Notes: generated by a model not told the origin, from the sequence alone. DNA of 64,000 nt from Hymenopus coronatus (GCA_030762935.1 CM060899.1:60810501-60874500), one strand, 5' to 3'; shown: positions 45,600 through 56,589, numbered from the stretch's first letter. Program-made: numbers and translations.

Positions 45600-46130
45600 G
45601 GTGACAAACTAAGGCCTTATCTCAATCCCACATTGACTTCTAATCCTGTTTACATTTATTAGTATTTCAAAATGACTTCTTATTCTGTCATGGTTTAGGT
45701 TATTGCTGTCCCATTCTGAGGCTAATGTCGCCATTATGTTCTTGTTCGACCCAGGTCATGCTTCCAACAGGGTGGTAAGATAAAAGGTTTCCTTGGCAGT
45801 ATGTCAAAGGACGTTATTTCCACAAGACTCTTTGATTATTATCAATTTCTCCATTACACTTTAAATTTTTAATGTAACTCATACTTGACTGTTTTTAATT
45901 TTGTCTACTAAGAAAACATTTTCAATAGAATTGTGCAACTTTGATTTGCTTTTTATCTTGGGCTCTCAAAATTCATGTTTCACTTCCATACAGAAGTGCA
46001 GGCTTTGATAAACATTGTGGAATCCTGTTTTCACATATTTTGACACATTTTTTCCAAAATGTATTCGTATTATTCCATTTATTGATATACTTCTATATAT
46101 TTTCCTCTAGATCAAGATTTATTTTATCTA
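45600..46130 (-). pseudogene. RTE-like LINE, 3' part of ORF2
   Basis: Minus-strand translation, broken by frameshifts and stops, gives 'LHFCMEVKHEF' (equivalent to LLYGSETW, near 46000-45960), then 'PKIKSKSKLHN'. The tail has a PxxRPxxxW-like segment with 'SLRMGQQ' (near 45760-45700). This follows the C-terminal order of RTE/insect endonuclease-RT proteins. It could be the same family as 44413-44720 but not the same copy, since both contain the equivalent segment. Confidence 0.55.
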
Positions 46131-46141
46131 TCTATTATATA

Positions 46142-46565
46142 CAGTATACTCCAGATTATTCGGTTTGCAGATTATCCATGCCCTCCCAAATATTTTGTTT
46201 TAATGTCAACACGTTTTTTTCATTTCTCTGTCATCTATCTGATTTGTAGACCCACACTGATTAACAATCAGAAAAACAGATTTTATGTTTAATTTACACG
46301 GAACAGACAGGTCGATAACAATGGAAATGGTACAGCGAGTCCTTTGTTGCTGTTTCCTAAAGAATAACAAAACCTATGCACAGAAGTAGAATAAACTTTT
46401 GAACAAAGAGTACATGTTGAAAAACGCTTTTAAATGAAATTTCCTATTTATATATGTATGTTGTACCTTAAAAGCATTAAATTGCGGATTTTTCAATTAT
46501 TTATTTTTTTCGATTATTCGTGCTTCTCCTCCCCCACATTACTCTGAATAATCTAAAGTATACTG
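46142..46565. mobile_element. Pogo/Tigger-like MITE, complete (424 bp)
   Basis: Terminal inverted repeats CAGTATACTCCAGATTATTC (left) and CAGTATACTTTAGATTATTC (right, reverse complement) match at 18 of 20 positions. TA dinucleotides flank both sides (46140-46141 and 46566-46567), the target duplication of the Tc1/mariner/pogo superfamily. The CAGTATA start is characteristic of pogo. No transposase is inside, so the copy is non-autonomous. Confidence 0.88.
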
Positions 46566-46603
46566 TATTTAGATTACACCCAAGATATTTAAAACTACGA
46601 ACT

Positions 46604-46790
46604 TGCTCTGCAGTTTAACCTATACTACTACCTTATTTTGCTTCTATTTACAAGGAAGCAAGTAATAACACTATTTCTGCTAATTTTTCTCAATTAGCAT
46701 GAAGTAAATAGAAGCATAAGTTTTTAACAATAAATTGTTGCAGAGATATAGAGAAAGTCATGTGAATGGACCATATCAGATTTTTTTTTT
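46604..46790 (-). mobile_element. TH A-end fragment, intronic
   Basis: 'gtttaacctatactactacc', AAGGAAGCAAGTAATAACAC, 'caattagcatgaagtaaata', GAATGGACCATATCAGATTT. It is close to the majority consensus despite its short length. Confidence 0.8.
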
Positions 46791-47657
46791 TTTTTTTTAT
46801 ATAGAGTTTTTAATCTGTAGTTCCCATTTGCAATCATAACTGTAATGCATGACCAAAACAGGCCAAAACAGCAAAGACAACTTTTACATGCAAATTGGGT
46901 TTAAGTCATTAAAAGTATTCATGTACTTCTAATTACAAAATCTTCAATTACTGAGCAATGTTTAGCAAACTTTTTTTAATTCATAAGGAGACCAACACCA
47001 AATACTAGGTGTTCTGTAGGAAAAAAAAGTGAGGGGGGGAGTGTTTATATGGTTTTGCAATGTATATATTTAAACATAAATGAATGTTTGTAAACTTGTT
47101 TTCTTTGGTTCAAGAGTTTCTTAAATGTGTGTAGAATGCTATGAACCTCAGAAAGTTATGCAATTTACATTTTGAAGTTTAAACATTTTTTTTTTTTTTT
47201 ATTTTGGCGAGGGTTACATTTGTGTTTCTTCTTTCTTTCTTCATAACATAAAGAGAATTTAATTTCCTCTAGTTAGATAATATAGATACAGCCATTTAAG
47301 ATGCTTTGTGATTGGTGTTTTATTTTTGAAACTAAAAATGCTTAACAATCAATAAATGTGAAAACGAGGCACAAATTTTGGGATTCTGGTTGAAGTCTTC
47401 ACTCCTACCAATTAGAAAAATGCAAATAATGACCACTTAAAACAAGATGTCATATATAAACTATATATCTTTGAACAGCAGAAAGAAAAAGGAACTAGAA
47501 AATATACCAAAATTTTAAAACCCAAAACTTTGATCAAATTAGTCATTTTAAATGATGATGAATATCTTAATAAATACATACAATTGAATACTATTTGTTA
47601 AGATCCATTGGTCACATAGATGGATGTATATGTTAAAGAGAATGTTGGTTGTTACAG
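46791..47657. other. Intronic sequence before exon 2
   Basis: AT-rich, with T-runs at 46781-46799 and 47185-47200. No repeat recognised. The acceptor TTGGTTGTTACAG ends at 47657. Confidence 0.5.
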
Positions 47658-47846
47658 GACCGCAGTCCAACGAGTTACTATGCAATATTTGATGGCCATG
47701 CAGGGACAGATGCTGCCACCTACAGTGTTAGCCACCTTCACCAGTTCCTTGCTGAAAGCTCATTCTACCCCACAGATCCAGTAAGGGCCTTAAAGGATGC
47801 ATTCTTTAGAACAGATGCTCTCTTTGTTGAGAAGTCTAACAGAGAG
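47658..47846 (+). CDS. PPM1E/F-like phosphatase, internal exon 2 of 3 seen
   Basis: 63 codons, phase 0 at both ends. It begins DRSPTSYYAIFDGHAGTDAA. 'AIFDGHAG' is the PPM motif 2, where the Asp ligates the dinuclear Mg/Mn centre and the His acts near the leaving group. The usual GHGG reads GHAG here. It continues 'YSVSHLHQFL...YPTDPVRALKDAFFRTD', matching the ALxxAFxxTD helix of the family, and ends ...VEKSNRE with donor GAG|GTAAGA. It joins in frame to the exons on either side, and the order MEDRH, FDGH, SGTTA is the expected one. Confidence is high that this is a real exon; there are no stops or frameshifts. Confidence 0.9.
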
Positions 47847-48044
47847 GTAAGACAAAAAGTTGTAGCATAGATATCAAAAGATAAGTTGAATGGTAAATTA
47901 TGAGTTTTTAAAATGTATCCAAAGGCAGCTTTGCCATCTTTCTTGTAGCAGATTTTAAATAAAGCTGCCACAGAAGTCAATGTATCATGGCAGGTACCAC
48001 AAAAAGTCAGGCAGTCTACCTTGCAGAAATAAGAGTCACTTAAA

Positions 48045-48480
48045 AATTTTTTTTTTTTTTTTTTTTTTTTTAAATTGGGTGGCCCTGCCTCCGCCAGCCC
48101 TGGTGGCGATCATCCAAAAAGGATCTACGTCGCCTCCCCTACCATGCACTAACTACTCTACTAGGAAGGTGGTAAAATGGTGTCAGGTACCGCCGAAGCA
48201 AACCTGATGTTAGTGGGTGATTACTAAATGGACGCCTGTATACAAGGGAGTATACAGACAGAGTGGGGTTAGGTACAGGCCTTGGCAAGTTGCCCAGACC
48301 TGGGACCTAAATGTTAGTAGTGGTGATTCATGCTGAGGGCAGGATGTCGGGTAGGTGTCATGCTTAATACGAACAACGGGGTACATTACCTGTAATTATG
48401 GCTTCAGTTGGAGAGGGAACTGCATTGTTTGGTCACAGCGTCAGCTGCCTGTCCTGAAACATATATACAATAAACAGTTC
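48045..48480 (-). repeat. Possible minus-strand retroposon of unknown type
   Basis: A 25-T run (48046-48071) is followed by about 400 bp of GC-richer sequence (GGTGGCCCTGCCTCCGCC, 'gccttggcaagttgcc') unlike the surrounding intron. A T-run at one side is what the poly(A) tail of a minus-strand retroposon would look like. No tRNA boxes or ORF are seen. Confidence 0.3.
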
Positions 48481-48599
48481 TCTATGTTATGTACAGATAT
48501 GAATATGGGGAGTGGGTAGTTAAACTTATTTTTTTTTTATTTATTTATTTATTTTTAATGGATACATATTTACACATATATTACAGATAACTATTTACA

Positions 48600-49330
48600 G
48601 ATTGCCTGATCAGGTCCGAGGAGTTGGCTAATGCATGTCATTGCCTTTTAAATACTCAGAAACTGTTACATCACTTCCCTCATTCAAAGACACCTCCACC
48701 TCCTCCAAGAGTAGCGCGAGCGCTGGCAATTGTCCATCAACTCAGAGAAAAACCATGCTATCCTCTTCATCAAGCACCGCTTTCCCGCAAACTTCCCTTC
48801 TTTCATGTACCTCAAGACAAAGGATTGAATGGACGAAAACCATCAACTACTTGGGAGTGAAGCTTGATAAGGGCGTCACTTTTGGGGAGCACATCAGGGA
48901 ACCGAGTTGTCAGGGCACTGGGCTGCAGCTTCTTTGTACCCAATGCTGAAATCCACGATGCAGATTTCCCTTAAGTTGTACCTTTTGAGGGCTCTCATAG
49001 TCCCCATGCTAATCTATGCCTACAAGATCTGGGGCACTCCAGTCTGCTGTTGCTGGGCCATCTATTCTGTGCCTTGAGGATTTTCTATGAGACTCCTACA
49101 TGCAGCCTCTGGTCTGCCATACTGGAGGACAAGATTAGCCATTGGGCAATAAAATTCAACAAAGGTTTACCATTCCATTGGAGAGCCCTCGTTAGGTCTC
49201 TTGGAGATTATAATCCCAGAAACCACCGCTTCAGGTGATACCGGCTTCCCCGCATGACTTGCGGGCACCCCCGATAACGAAGGAGCACCTCCAACAGCTG
49301 CTACGGCTAAGCTCCTTACAATCCTTCAAG
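48600..49330 (+). pseudogene. Jockey-type LINE, 3' end of ORF2 (RT thumb region)
   Basis: Frames with several shifts read in the expected order. 'RIEWTKTINYLGVKLDKGVT' (about 48815-48875) is the Jockey WxxxxxYLGVxLD motif with GEHI after it. Next, from 48958, comes 'MQISLKLYLLRALIVPMLIY' followed by WGTP. Last is 'ISHWAIKFN...LVRSLGDYNPRNH' (49130-49230). The catalytic YADD region is missing (5' truncation). It is a dead copy. Confidence 0.8.
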
Positions 49331-49833
49331 AGTTGCTTGGACTCAAAATTTCAACCCCAAAATAATTATTTTGTAAACTAATTACACCAGCGGTGCACAA
49401 GGGCCGTTGCACCATGACTGGCATTTGTTGAAGAGCACACTTGCTACCTCCCTTCACTCCCCAGCCTCCCCCACCCACCTCCTACAAACACCACATTCCC
49501 ATCAGTACGTGGTTAAATTCTAGCAAGAATGGGAACATATCTAATTCATCACCAGGCTGCCCTCAGCCTGCCATCTGCTCGTGCACACATCACTTCTGGT
49601 TTAAGTATTTTGACATGATTTATTCTATTTCAGATATTGATTGTTGCAAGAATTTTTCAGCATTAAACATGAACAACCTTCACACTGTTGCAGACCAAGA
49701 AATTTTGGATAATGATGCCACGCTGGGCACTGGGACTTAAAAAGGCTTACAGAAGAACTAGCAACATGCCCTTTCCCTTTCATGCTTTATGTCAATTATT
49801 AATTATTTGTTTTATATTTGATTACTGCTTTGC
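49331..49833. other. Unassigned intronic sequence
   Basis: A C-rich stretch (49441-49490) is present but no recognisable coding motif. Confidence 0.35.
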
Positions 49834-50655
49834 TGTGCACATAGTAGGTAGAGAAGGTATTGTATTTCCCCCAAAAATTGATGTCAAGATTTCACCAGAA
49901 ATATGTTTTTAAATCCCCTGAATAAAAAAAAACATTTTTAGAAAATGGGCTGTGCGGTTGTGCATGCGAGAGAGACCATTAAATACAAATTTCTTGTGTG
50001 TGTTAGGCTTAATATCTTCCAAGAATGTGACATAAACATTTTCAAGAAAATCCCCCTCCCCAAACTACCCGTTGCATGGAAATGTTTTGAAAATGTTGTT
50101 CTAAAAAGTAGCTCTAACAATTTTGATTAAAATACCATATGTTTAAGATATTTTCATGATATATCTTGAATTTTCTGGGAATAGCCTCTGAAACCCTGTT
50201 CATTCTTGTTGATTGTTATAACTCTTATGCTCAGAAAGATAGACAAAAACTTACTACACAAAAAATATAGATCTCATTAAAACACACAATGTGTCATACA
50301 TTTCTTTAGTTAACCGTTTCTGAGATATTCCTTGTAATTGGTTTCAGTTTTAAGCTACTTGAAACTTTTCTCAAGCGGGAAGTCAAGTGTAATTTCATCT
50401 CTTTTGTTTACTTCCCGGGAACGGAAAACAGAACCAAATTTCAATTCTTTTGCATAGCGATGAGCTTTTAAAAGAATTTAGCATAGGGTATACCCTTATT
50501 TCCATTCTGCTCATAAGTGAGCAAGTAATAAGACCAATTCTACTAATGTTTATCTCGATTAGCATGATGTAGATAAAAGAATAATCTTTTCTGAAGAAAG
50601 TCTGTTTGTAGAACAGCCAGAGAAAGTCATGTGAATGGAGCACGTCAAATTTTTT
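49834..50655 (-). mobile_element. TH element, older sub-family, intronic
   Basis: H-end 'gtgcacatagtaggtagaga' (palindrome half only), 'tgatgtcaagatttcaccag', a shortened TG tract and CCCTCCCCAAACTACCCGTT. It ends GAATGGAGCACGTCAAATTT. Confidence 0.85.
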
Positions 50656-51025
50656 ACAGGTTGCTTCATGCTTTACATCTGTTATTATTCATTGGTATTA
50701 TATTTGTTTTCTGCTTCACAGATGTTAATCATATATGCTACATTTTCTTTGCATTTTAATAGTTCATGCTTTTCTATTACTGTAATGCATTGCGTATTGC
50801 AACTGTAACAACTACTATTTCTCCTATAATCATAGTAATTTTTCTGCTCAACAGTTGGTACCTGACATTGTGCATTAACATCACAGATGTAGATAATAGA
50901 TAGGAAATGCGCTATCCTTATGCATTGTGGTTGGTGAAGCATGTATTTGTCAAGCTGCCACATTGTGGTTATAAAAATTTGAGATGAGTACAGCTTTTGT
51001 GGCTTAAATAAGCATCCAAAAATAA
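50656..51025. other. Unassigned intronic sequence with a 92-codon minus-strand frame
   Basis: The frame at 50963-50685 (minus) contains six cysteines but no pattern that I can assign. It lies in an intron and may be chance. Confidence 0.3.
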
Positions 51026-51327
51026 GATTTTGTGGTGTTAAATCTCAATTAAGCAGTACATTTGAACTGTATGTTTTAAGCCAGTATAATGGTGAATACA
51101 TGTGTGGTGTTTGGTTGTGGTTTCTTGTATAGCAGAATAAAAACAAGGAAAAGGAAATGTTTCAATACATAGGTTAGGGTACTTATTTGAGTGATTTTGT
51201 GGTGTTAAATGCTCAATTAAGCAGTAAATTTACAGTGTTAGTTTTAAACCTGTATAATGGTCAGTATATGTGTGGTGTTTTGTTTTAGTTTCTCGAATAG
51301 CAGAAGCAAAAACAAGGAAAGGAAAAT
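51026..51327. repeat. Diverged tandem duplication (period about 167 bp)
   Basis: 51026-51158 and 51193-51327 align in order: GATTTTGTGGTGTTAAAT, 'ctcaattaagcagta', 'gtgtggtgttt', 'aacaaggaaa'. The first unit contains a frame reading MVNTCVVFGCGFLYSR. It looks like the opening of a THAP zinc finger (C-x-x-x-x-C), but no downstream C-x2-H was found. Confidence 0.6.
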
Positions 51328-52150
51328 TTGCAGACAAAATTGGCAACCTATTCCAGTTTATAAGAAACCTCTTGCTATTCGCCCATTTAAAAGCTATCAA
51401 GAGAAATAAGTACTATCAAATTGTGTGTCTATGATACCAGAACTGTGAGAATAGCGGCCTTGCTCCTCGCACTTGGAATATAATACATCCAGTTCACAGT
51501 GAAAGTCATTATAATCTTTGGGATAATCTCTTATACTTGTCACCCTTGTTTGGTGTGCACTCAAAAATGATTCCATGCCTTTCCCAAACATGTGTGTATG
51601 TGTTTACGTACATGCATCCTATATATGACTGCCTCATATATATCATCAAGTTTTAGATCAAGAAATTAGAACAACCATATGTTATGACTGTACCGCAATG
51701 TTTACTGTAATAATACCAATTTATCAATAACTTCTGACAGGCTAAAAAATATGAGTGTATTAAATATTTCTTCAACTAGATATCTTTCTCCTTTCATTGT
51801 CCTTGTTCTTTACTTCAAAAACTTGGAAAAAACAATTAATTTGGCAGATGTTGCATATGGTGTATATGGTAGTGCGTAGTATCACAAGATGGCGGTTGGA
51901 CACAAAATGTGCTTGATTTCTGCTCTGCGATTAAATTGTCTGTCATGACACATCAACCTCTGTGGCAACATTACCTAAAGATGGTAGTGATTTTATTTTT
52001 ATTATATCTTCAGCATATGGTAGCAAGAAAATCTGGAGAGCAGTAATAACTTATTTGAGTCAATTGTAACGTATTTACACCACTTACATTTAAATTATAT
52101 AGGACAGGTTTTGGAACTACTTGCTTTTATTATCAACTTTTTTTGTCTGA
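51328..52150. other. Unassigned intronic sequence
   Basis: A 64-codon minus-strand frame (51591-51397) has no motif that I recognise; otherwise featureless. Confidence 0.3.
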
Positions 52151-52159
52151 CTGTGCCAT

Positions 52160-53455
52160 GATTCTCAGATGTTGTTGGCGGATGAGTTTGCCTCTGATGG
52201 TGGATTCAGGAACTTCCAGACAAGGATGTATTTGGGTGGGATATCAAAATTCATCCAACAGTTGCTGCTCTTCCAGCTGTGGATAATTTCCTAGATTTCT
52301 TGGACTTCTTGTGCACTTTAATAAAATGTGCATCTTCTCTATGTTGTAATATTCTCTCCAAAAATGGCCATGCTATTGCTAATGTATCTTCCTAATGATT
52401 GATGTTTGGAGGAATTTAATAACACTGACGGTCAAATTATATGTGGTGTTAATTTGTTGAGTGGTATTTTTAATCTAGATCCAAATCCACAATTGCTAAA
52501 GACCATGTCAGGACACAATGAACTCACAACCTGGGAAAACATTCTCATATGGAAAAACAAAGATCACCTAATAAACTTGAAATCCCGCCAGTCGATGACT
52601 TAGTTAAGAAGTTCATCCTTTCGCCACCAGAGAAGAATACAGGCAAACGCAACCAGCAACAACAGTTGGGCCCATGAGGTTGAAATTGGAAGCATAGGCT
52701 TCCAAAACTAGTTCCGCACAATAAAAATGTAAGAGACGCGTTAAAAATACCAACTCAACAAATTAATACCACATATATCTTCCTGCTTTAATTTTAAATT
52801 TCTTGGAAAATGTTTCTCAGTTCCAGCAATTAATCTGGTATATTCCTGTTCTGTTTTCTCTTGGAATTTGTTTTTGGCGTTTGAATGTAAGAGATTTTAC
52901 TAGAAAAATGACTTATGGGTAGTAAATGACACATTGGTCTCTGAAGATTTCTTTTAAAACTTGAATGCCAAAGGGTGATGTGTGAACTTCCTAAATGTGA
53001 TTTTTTGTTTTAATGTGAACAAGTTGTTTGCCAAACCCATTAGCTTTTGCTATTTCAATAATGCTTTTCAATTCACTGTTCTAGTCTTCCATACCCATCG
53101 GTATGTTAACTAATCTGTGCCTAAGGTTTTAATTACTGCATGTTGATGGGTTATTGGAAAGTAGTTTTTGCATTTGATGTATTTGTTGAAATGAGAGGTT
53201 TTCTGTATATAACAAATTTTAATTTATGTTTTTTAATTATTTCTCTGTCTAGAAAAGCCAATTGTCCATTTTCTTCTTTTTTCTCCGTGAAGATGATCTT
53301 TTCCTGTCTGTTCAAATGTTCAGTTTCTTCTGGAACTACGTCAAAAATATCAGATGGTACAGATGCTTGAGTGATATTTTGTCATAGTTCCAGAGTCACA
53401 GAGAAGAAGAAACCAAACTTTTGAACATACAAGAAAAGACAATAAACATTTACAT
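52160..53455 (-). pseudogene. Penelope-like element (RT end plus GIY-YIG end), split
   Basis: Read from 53455 to 52160 on the minus strand. First comes 'ENGQLAFLDREIIKKHKLKF' with 'VIYRKP' (about 53275-53190), the late RT region of Penelope-like elements. Frameshifted thumb sequence with 'THHPLAFKF' follows. Then 'HFPRNLKLKQED' (about 52805-52773), part of the GIY-YIG endonuclease, is interrupted by 52437-52772. The C-terminus resumes beyond the interruption and ends 'NFDIPPKYILVWKFLN' (about 52262-52215). The same ends are seen in the plus-strand copy at 58.6-59.7 kb. Many stops; inactive. Confidence 0.75.
52437..52772 (+). mobile_element. Nested Penelope-like 3' fragment with terminal inverted repeats
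   Basis: Plus-strand copy of the Penelope 3' end ('LTTWENILIWK' coding, then UTR with 'atgaggttgaaattggaagc'). It ends in 'caactcaacaaattaatacc'. Its left boundary (52437-52472) is the reverse complement of its own right end (about 36 bp, few differences), giving an inverted-repeat-bounded 336-bp unit. It sits inside the minus-strand Penelope copy, in the codons after 'LKLKQED'. Confidence 0.75.
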
Positions 53456-53869
53456 CATAATGCAATTTGTTCTTCAAAATAAATATTTTCTCCCAGACCA
53501 TTAAATCTAAGGGTCCATTTAATGTTTTAATAGCTAACTCCTGGATGGATTTATTTCTAGTTAAATGACTTGAAAAAATATTGTTATTCTAATATGCAAT
53601 AATGTCTATACTTTGGGATTGAAATTTTGTATGTTTCCTTCGGGATGGTTTCTGATGTGTTTTAAATGGTCACTCAAGCTTTAATCTTCAGCATTATGTT
53701 TGGTTTTTGCATAAATTTGGATTATTAATGATTCTTCTAATATATTCAAGTGTCACTATATTTTAATTATATTTTTAGGCATGCGTTATTGTGTCATGTT
53801 TTGTGATATTACTTTGCCATTTTTGTTGTCTTATGTTTTTTCAAAATTAAAGAAAGATATTTGTTACAG
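53456..53869. other. Intronic sequence before exon 3
   Basis: AT-rich. No repeat recognised. The acceptor GATATTTGTTACAG ends at 53869. Confidence 0.5.
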
Positions 53870-54019
53870 AATCTACGTAGTGGTACTACAGCTGTTTGTG
53901 CATTATTGAGGCCTAAGGAAAAGATGCTGTATGTGGCATGGTTGGGAGACTCACAGGCACTTCTAGTGCGCAGGGGACAGGCTGTGCAAGTGGTGAATCC
54001 ACACAAACCAGACAGAAAG
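53870..54019 (+). CDS. PPM1E/F-like phosphatase, internal exon 3 of 3 seen
   Basis: 50 codons, phase 0 at both ends. It begins NLRSGTTAVCALLRPKEKML: SGTTAV is PPM motif 5/6. It continues 'LYVAWLGDSQALLVRRGQA', whose WLGDSQ in place of NxGDSR is typical of PPM1E/F, and then 'PHKPDRK', the start of the HKPxxxxExxRI motif. Donor AAG|GTAAAC. The DExxRI part, the SDGLWD motif and the last metal Asp must lie in later exons; none is visible downstream to 64000. Sequence conservation with no defects argues for a functional gene. Confidence 0.9.
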
Positions 54020-54287
54020 GTAAACATTGTTTCATCTGAAGGCTTTGGAATATGCATATGCAATCAGTAAGCAAAAGGTTGACACATATCATTTATTTGT
54101 AGATTTTAGATAGCATAAATGAAAAGGAATCCTAAAATATATGAGCGAATTAGGAATACCATCAAAGTTAATTAAAATGACACAAATAACTCTCCAAAAA
54201 AAGTCCAATGTAAAGTTAAAATATGTAACAGTACAGAACTTTCCTACACTGGAAAAAGACTGAGACAGAGATGCATTAGCATGTCTC
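54020..54287. other. Start of the next phosphatase intron
   Basis: Begins with donor GTAAAC. Possible LINE-like relic 'ttcctacactggaaaaagac' near 54240, not assignable. Confidence 0.5.
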
Positions 54288-55113
54288 CTTTTTTACTTTC
54301 TCTACACTTACTATGTACATAGTGTATAGAGAAGGTATTGTATTGTATACCCAAAAATTTGATACTAAGGTCTCGCTGCAAGTACATGTTTTAGGGTCCC
54401 CTGTATCAAAAAAAAGAGAAAAAAGCATTTCTAGAAAAATGTGTGGATGTGAGTGTGGACACCATATCTCAAAAAAGAAAAGTTGGTAAAATACCAAACT
54501 TGATATTTAAATTCAGTATCATCCAGGGATGCAACACGAAGATTTTGAGAAAAATCCCCTAACCCCAAACTACCTTTTACATGGAAAAACTTTTTGATTT
54601 TCTCAAAAATGGCTCTTAACGATTTTAATTAAAATTCTGTATACTAAAGACATTTATATGGCAAATGTATATCTTGAATGTTCTTGGAATAGTCTCTGAA
54701 GACCTCTTTATTCTGAATGAATTTTGCATAACTGGTAAACCGTAAGGGATAGACAAAAACATACTACACAAAAAATGTAGATGATGTTAAATCACACTGT
54801 TTGTCATATACGTTTTTTTTTGTGGAAGTTACCATTTCTGAGATACTTCTTATTTGCTTCAGATTCAAAAATCTTACTTTTCTCATGCTCCTGGTCCTGC
54901 ATAGAAACGGATTTTAACCACATGGCAACCAGTTTTTAAAAGATTCAACTATCGTTTTAGCCTAGTGTATTCCATTGTTTTCCTTCTACTGACAAAGGAG
55001 CGAGGAATTAAGACAATTTCTGCTTATGTTTATCTTGATTATCATAAGTAGATAGAAGAATTTGCTACAGTGATGTGGTGAAAGTCATGTGAATGGGACA
55101 CATCAGATTTTTA
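54288..55113 (-). mobile_element. TH element, full length, intronic
   Basis: H-end TTTTTACTTTCTCTACACT and palindrome ACTATGTACATAGTGTATAG; A-end GAATGGGACACATCAGATTT. The length is 826 bp. The right side abuts a LINE fragment directly. Confidence 0.9.
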
Positions 55114-55860
55114 ATATAGCCCTGGAAAAAGTAATTGAGACTCTAACATTGACAAGAGAGCCACAATCTAACTTAATGAATATAAATTCTGGGATATGCT
55201 GATGATTTGTGTATAATAAGTATGTCAACTAGATATTTAAGGGAAACTTTTATTAAGCTAGAAACATCAGCACAGATGGGTTTGCAGATAAATGAAGACA
55301 AGAGTAAATATATGGAAATAACAAAAACTCGCTCCAATTCTGAGTATTTTAGAGCAGGTCACTATAAATTCCAGAGAGTGGAGGAATTTAAATATCTGGG
55401 TACTTAATAACTAGTGATGGGAAACTGAATGAACAAATTAAGCATAGAATATCCCTGGCCAATAAAAGTTGCTACGGACTGATAAGACAAATGAAATCTA
55501 AATTCTTCAGCAGAAATAACAAAATTAAACACTATAAGACTCTCTCTCGACCAGTATTATTATATGGATCAGAAACGTGGGCTATTGATAAAATAAATGG
55601 AAAACAAGCTAGAAATATTTGAAAAGAAGATCCTGAGTGGAATATTGCGAAGAAGGTATATGGTGAGTAAGATATAACCATGAGCTGTACAACAGCTTCA
55701 GAGAACTTGATGTCATGAGAAAAGTGAAAACAAGAAGAGTAAGATGGTTAGGACACCTAGATCCTACAAGGATGGCAACTTTTAGCTCTATCTATGGCAC
55801 CAGAAAAGTAGGACGGCCCCCAGTTAGGTAGTTGCAAGGTGTAGAGACTGTAAATTGTCA
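55114..55860 (+). pseudogene. RTE-type LINE, RT catalytic core to C-terminus
   Basis: The plus-strand frame contains the catalytic YADD ('GYADDLCIISMS', about 55190-55225), then 'LQINEDKSKYMEITKTRSNS' (GLxINxxKTKxM region). It continues with 'FKYLGT', 'CYGLIRQMKSKFFSRNNKIK', 'LLYGSETWAID' (about 55555-55590), and a tail with 'RVRWLGHL' and 'YGTRKVGRPPVR' (about 55738-55830). Stops occur after FKYLGT and in the tail. The RT fingers and endonuclease are missing. A second LINE begins immediately after. Confidence 0.8.
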
Positions 55861-56589
55861 AGGTATTATATAAAGGGAAAGGAAACCCAAAAGACCCCAA
55901 CAAATATAGAGGCATCACTCTGGAAAATTGTCCCTTCAAAATTTTCACCAAAATAACAACAGGAAGAATAAGCGAGGAAATAGATGAACAGCTACCAGAT
56001 AATTAGTTTGGGTTCAGAAAGGGAAGATAATCCTAAATGCAATCAAATTTTTGTTGAAACACATTTGGAAAGCCTTAGAGGACAGAAAAAAGTGTTATAA
56101 GCCTTTCGATGTACTAAACAGACAACTAGTTATAGGAAAACTAAACAACATATGGACAAACCTTTTCAATGCACTGCTGAAATGGAATAGATATCATCAT
56201 GTCCGAACCAATCATCCAAACAAATGGCGTACCGCAGGGCAATCCACTAAGCCCCTTGCTGTTTATACTAGAAACTGAAGTAGTCCTTAGAATTGCCCAA
56301 AAAGAGGGAATCTTCTCGTACGCATATGCAGATGACGACATAATCGGTTCCAGAGGCATAACAAAACTCCACCAAACAATAAACAAAGTGGAAAAATGGT
56401 GCTCTAAGAACAATGATCTTCAGAAACGGAGGAAGAGTTGCCACAAATGAAGAGATATACATAAGGGAAACAAAACTGAAAATAGTACCAGACTTCAAAT
56501 ACCTAGGCATCACACTAGAAACAAGCACAAAATGCTTTACAAAACATATCACAGAAAAGACAACCCAGGCAGTGCATGAAACATTAGAT

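Larger units (their letters stand above)
41518..47657 (+). other. Phosphatase intron A (6140 bp)
   Basis: A GT (41518) to AG (47657) phase-0 intron between the MEDRH and FDGH exons. It holds a full TH copy, one older TH copy, two RTE-like LINE fragments, a possible recombinase fragment, a complete pogo-like MITE and a TH A-end. The parts 42723-43589 and 46800-47640 show nothing else recognisable. Confidence 0.8.
47847..53869 (+). other. Phosphatase intron B (6023 bp)
   Basis: A phase-0 GT (47847) to AG (53869) intron. It contains a T-run with an unknown insert (48045-48470), a Jockey-like LINE fragment, a TH copy, a duplicated ~130-bp segment and nested Penelope-like fragments. Confidence 0.8.

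Noticed and set aside
50685..50963. Cysteine-containing 92-codon minus-strand frame as a secreted peptide gene
   Set aside because: No signal peptide and no recognisable cysteine spacing; it lies inside an intron on the opposite strand.
56051..56278. Plus-strand 75-codon frame beginning MLKHIWKALED
   Set aside because: It is a frameshifted reading of the LINE RT, partly out of frame with the GVPQG and YADD motifs; included in the LINE call instead.
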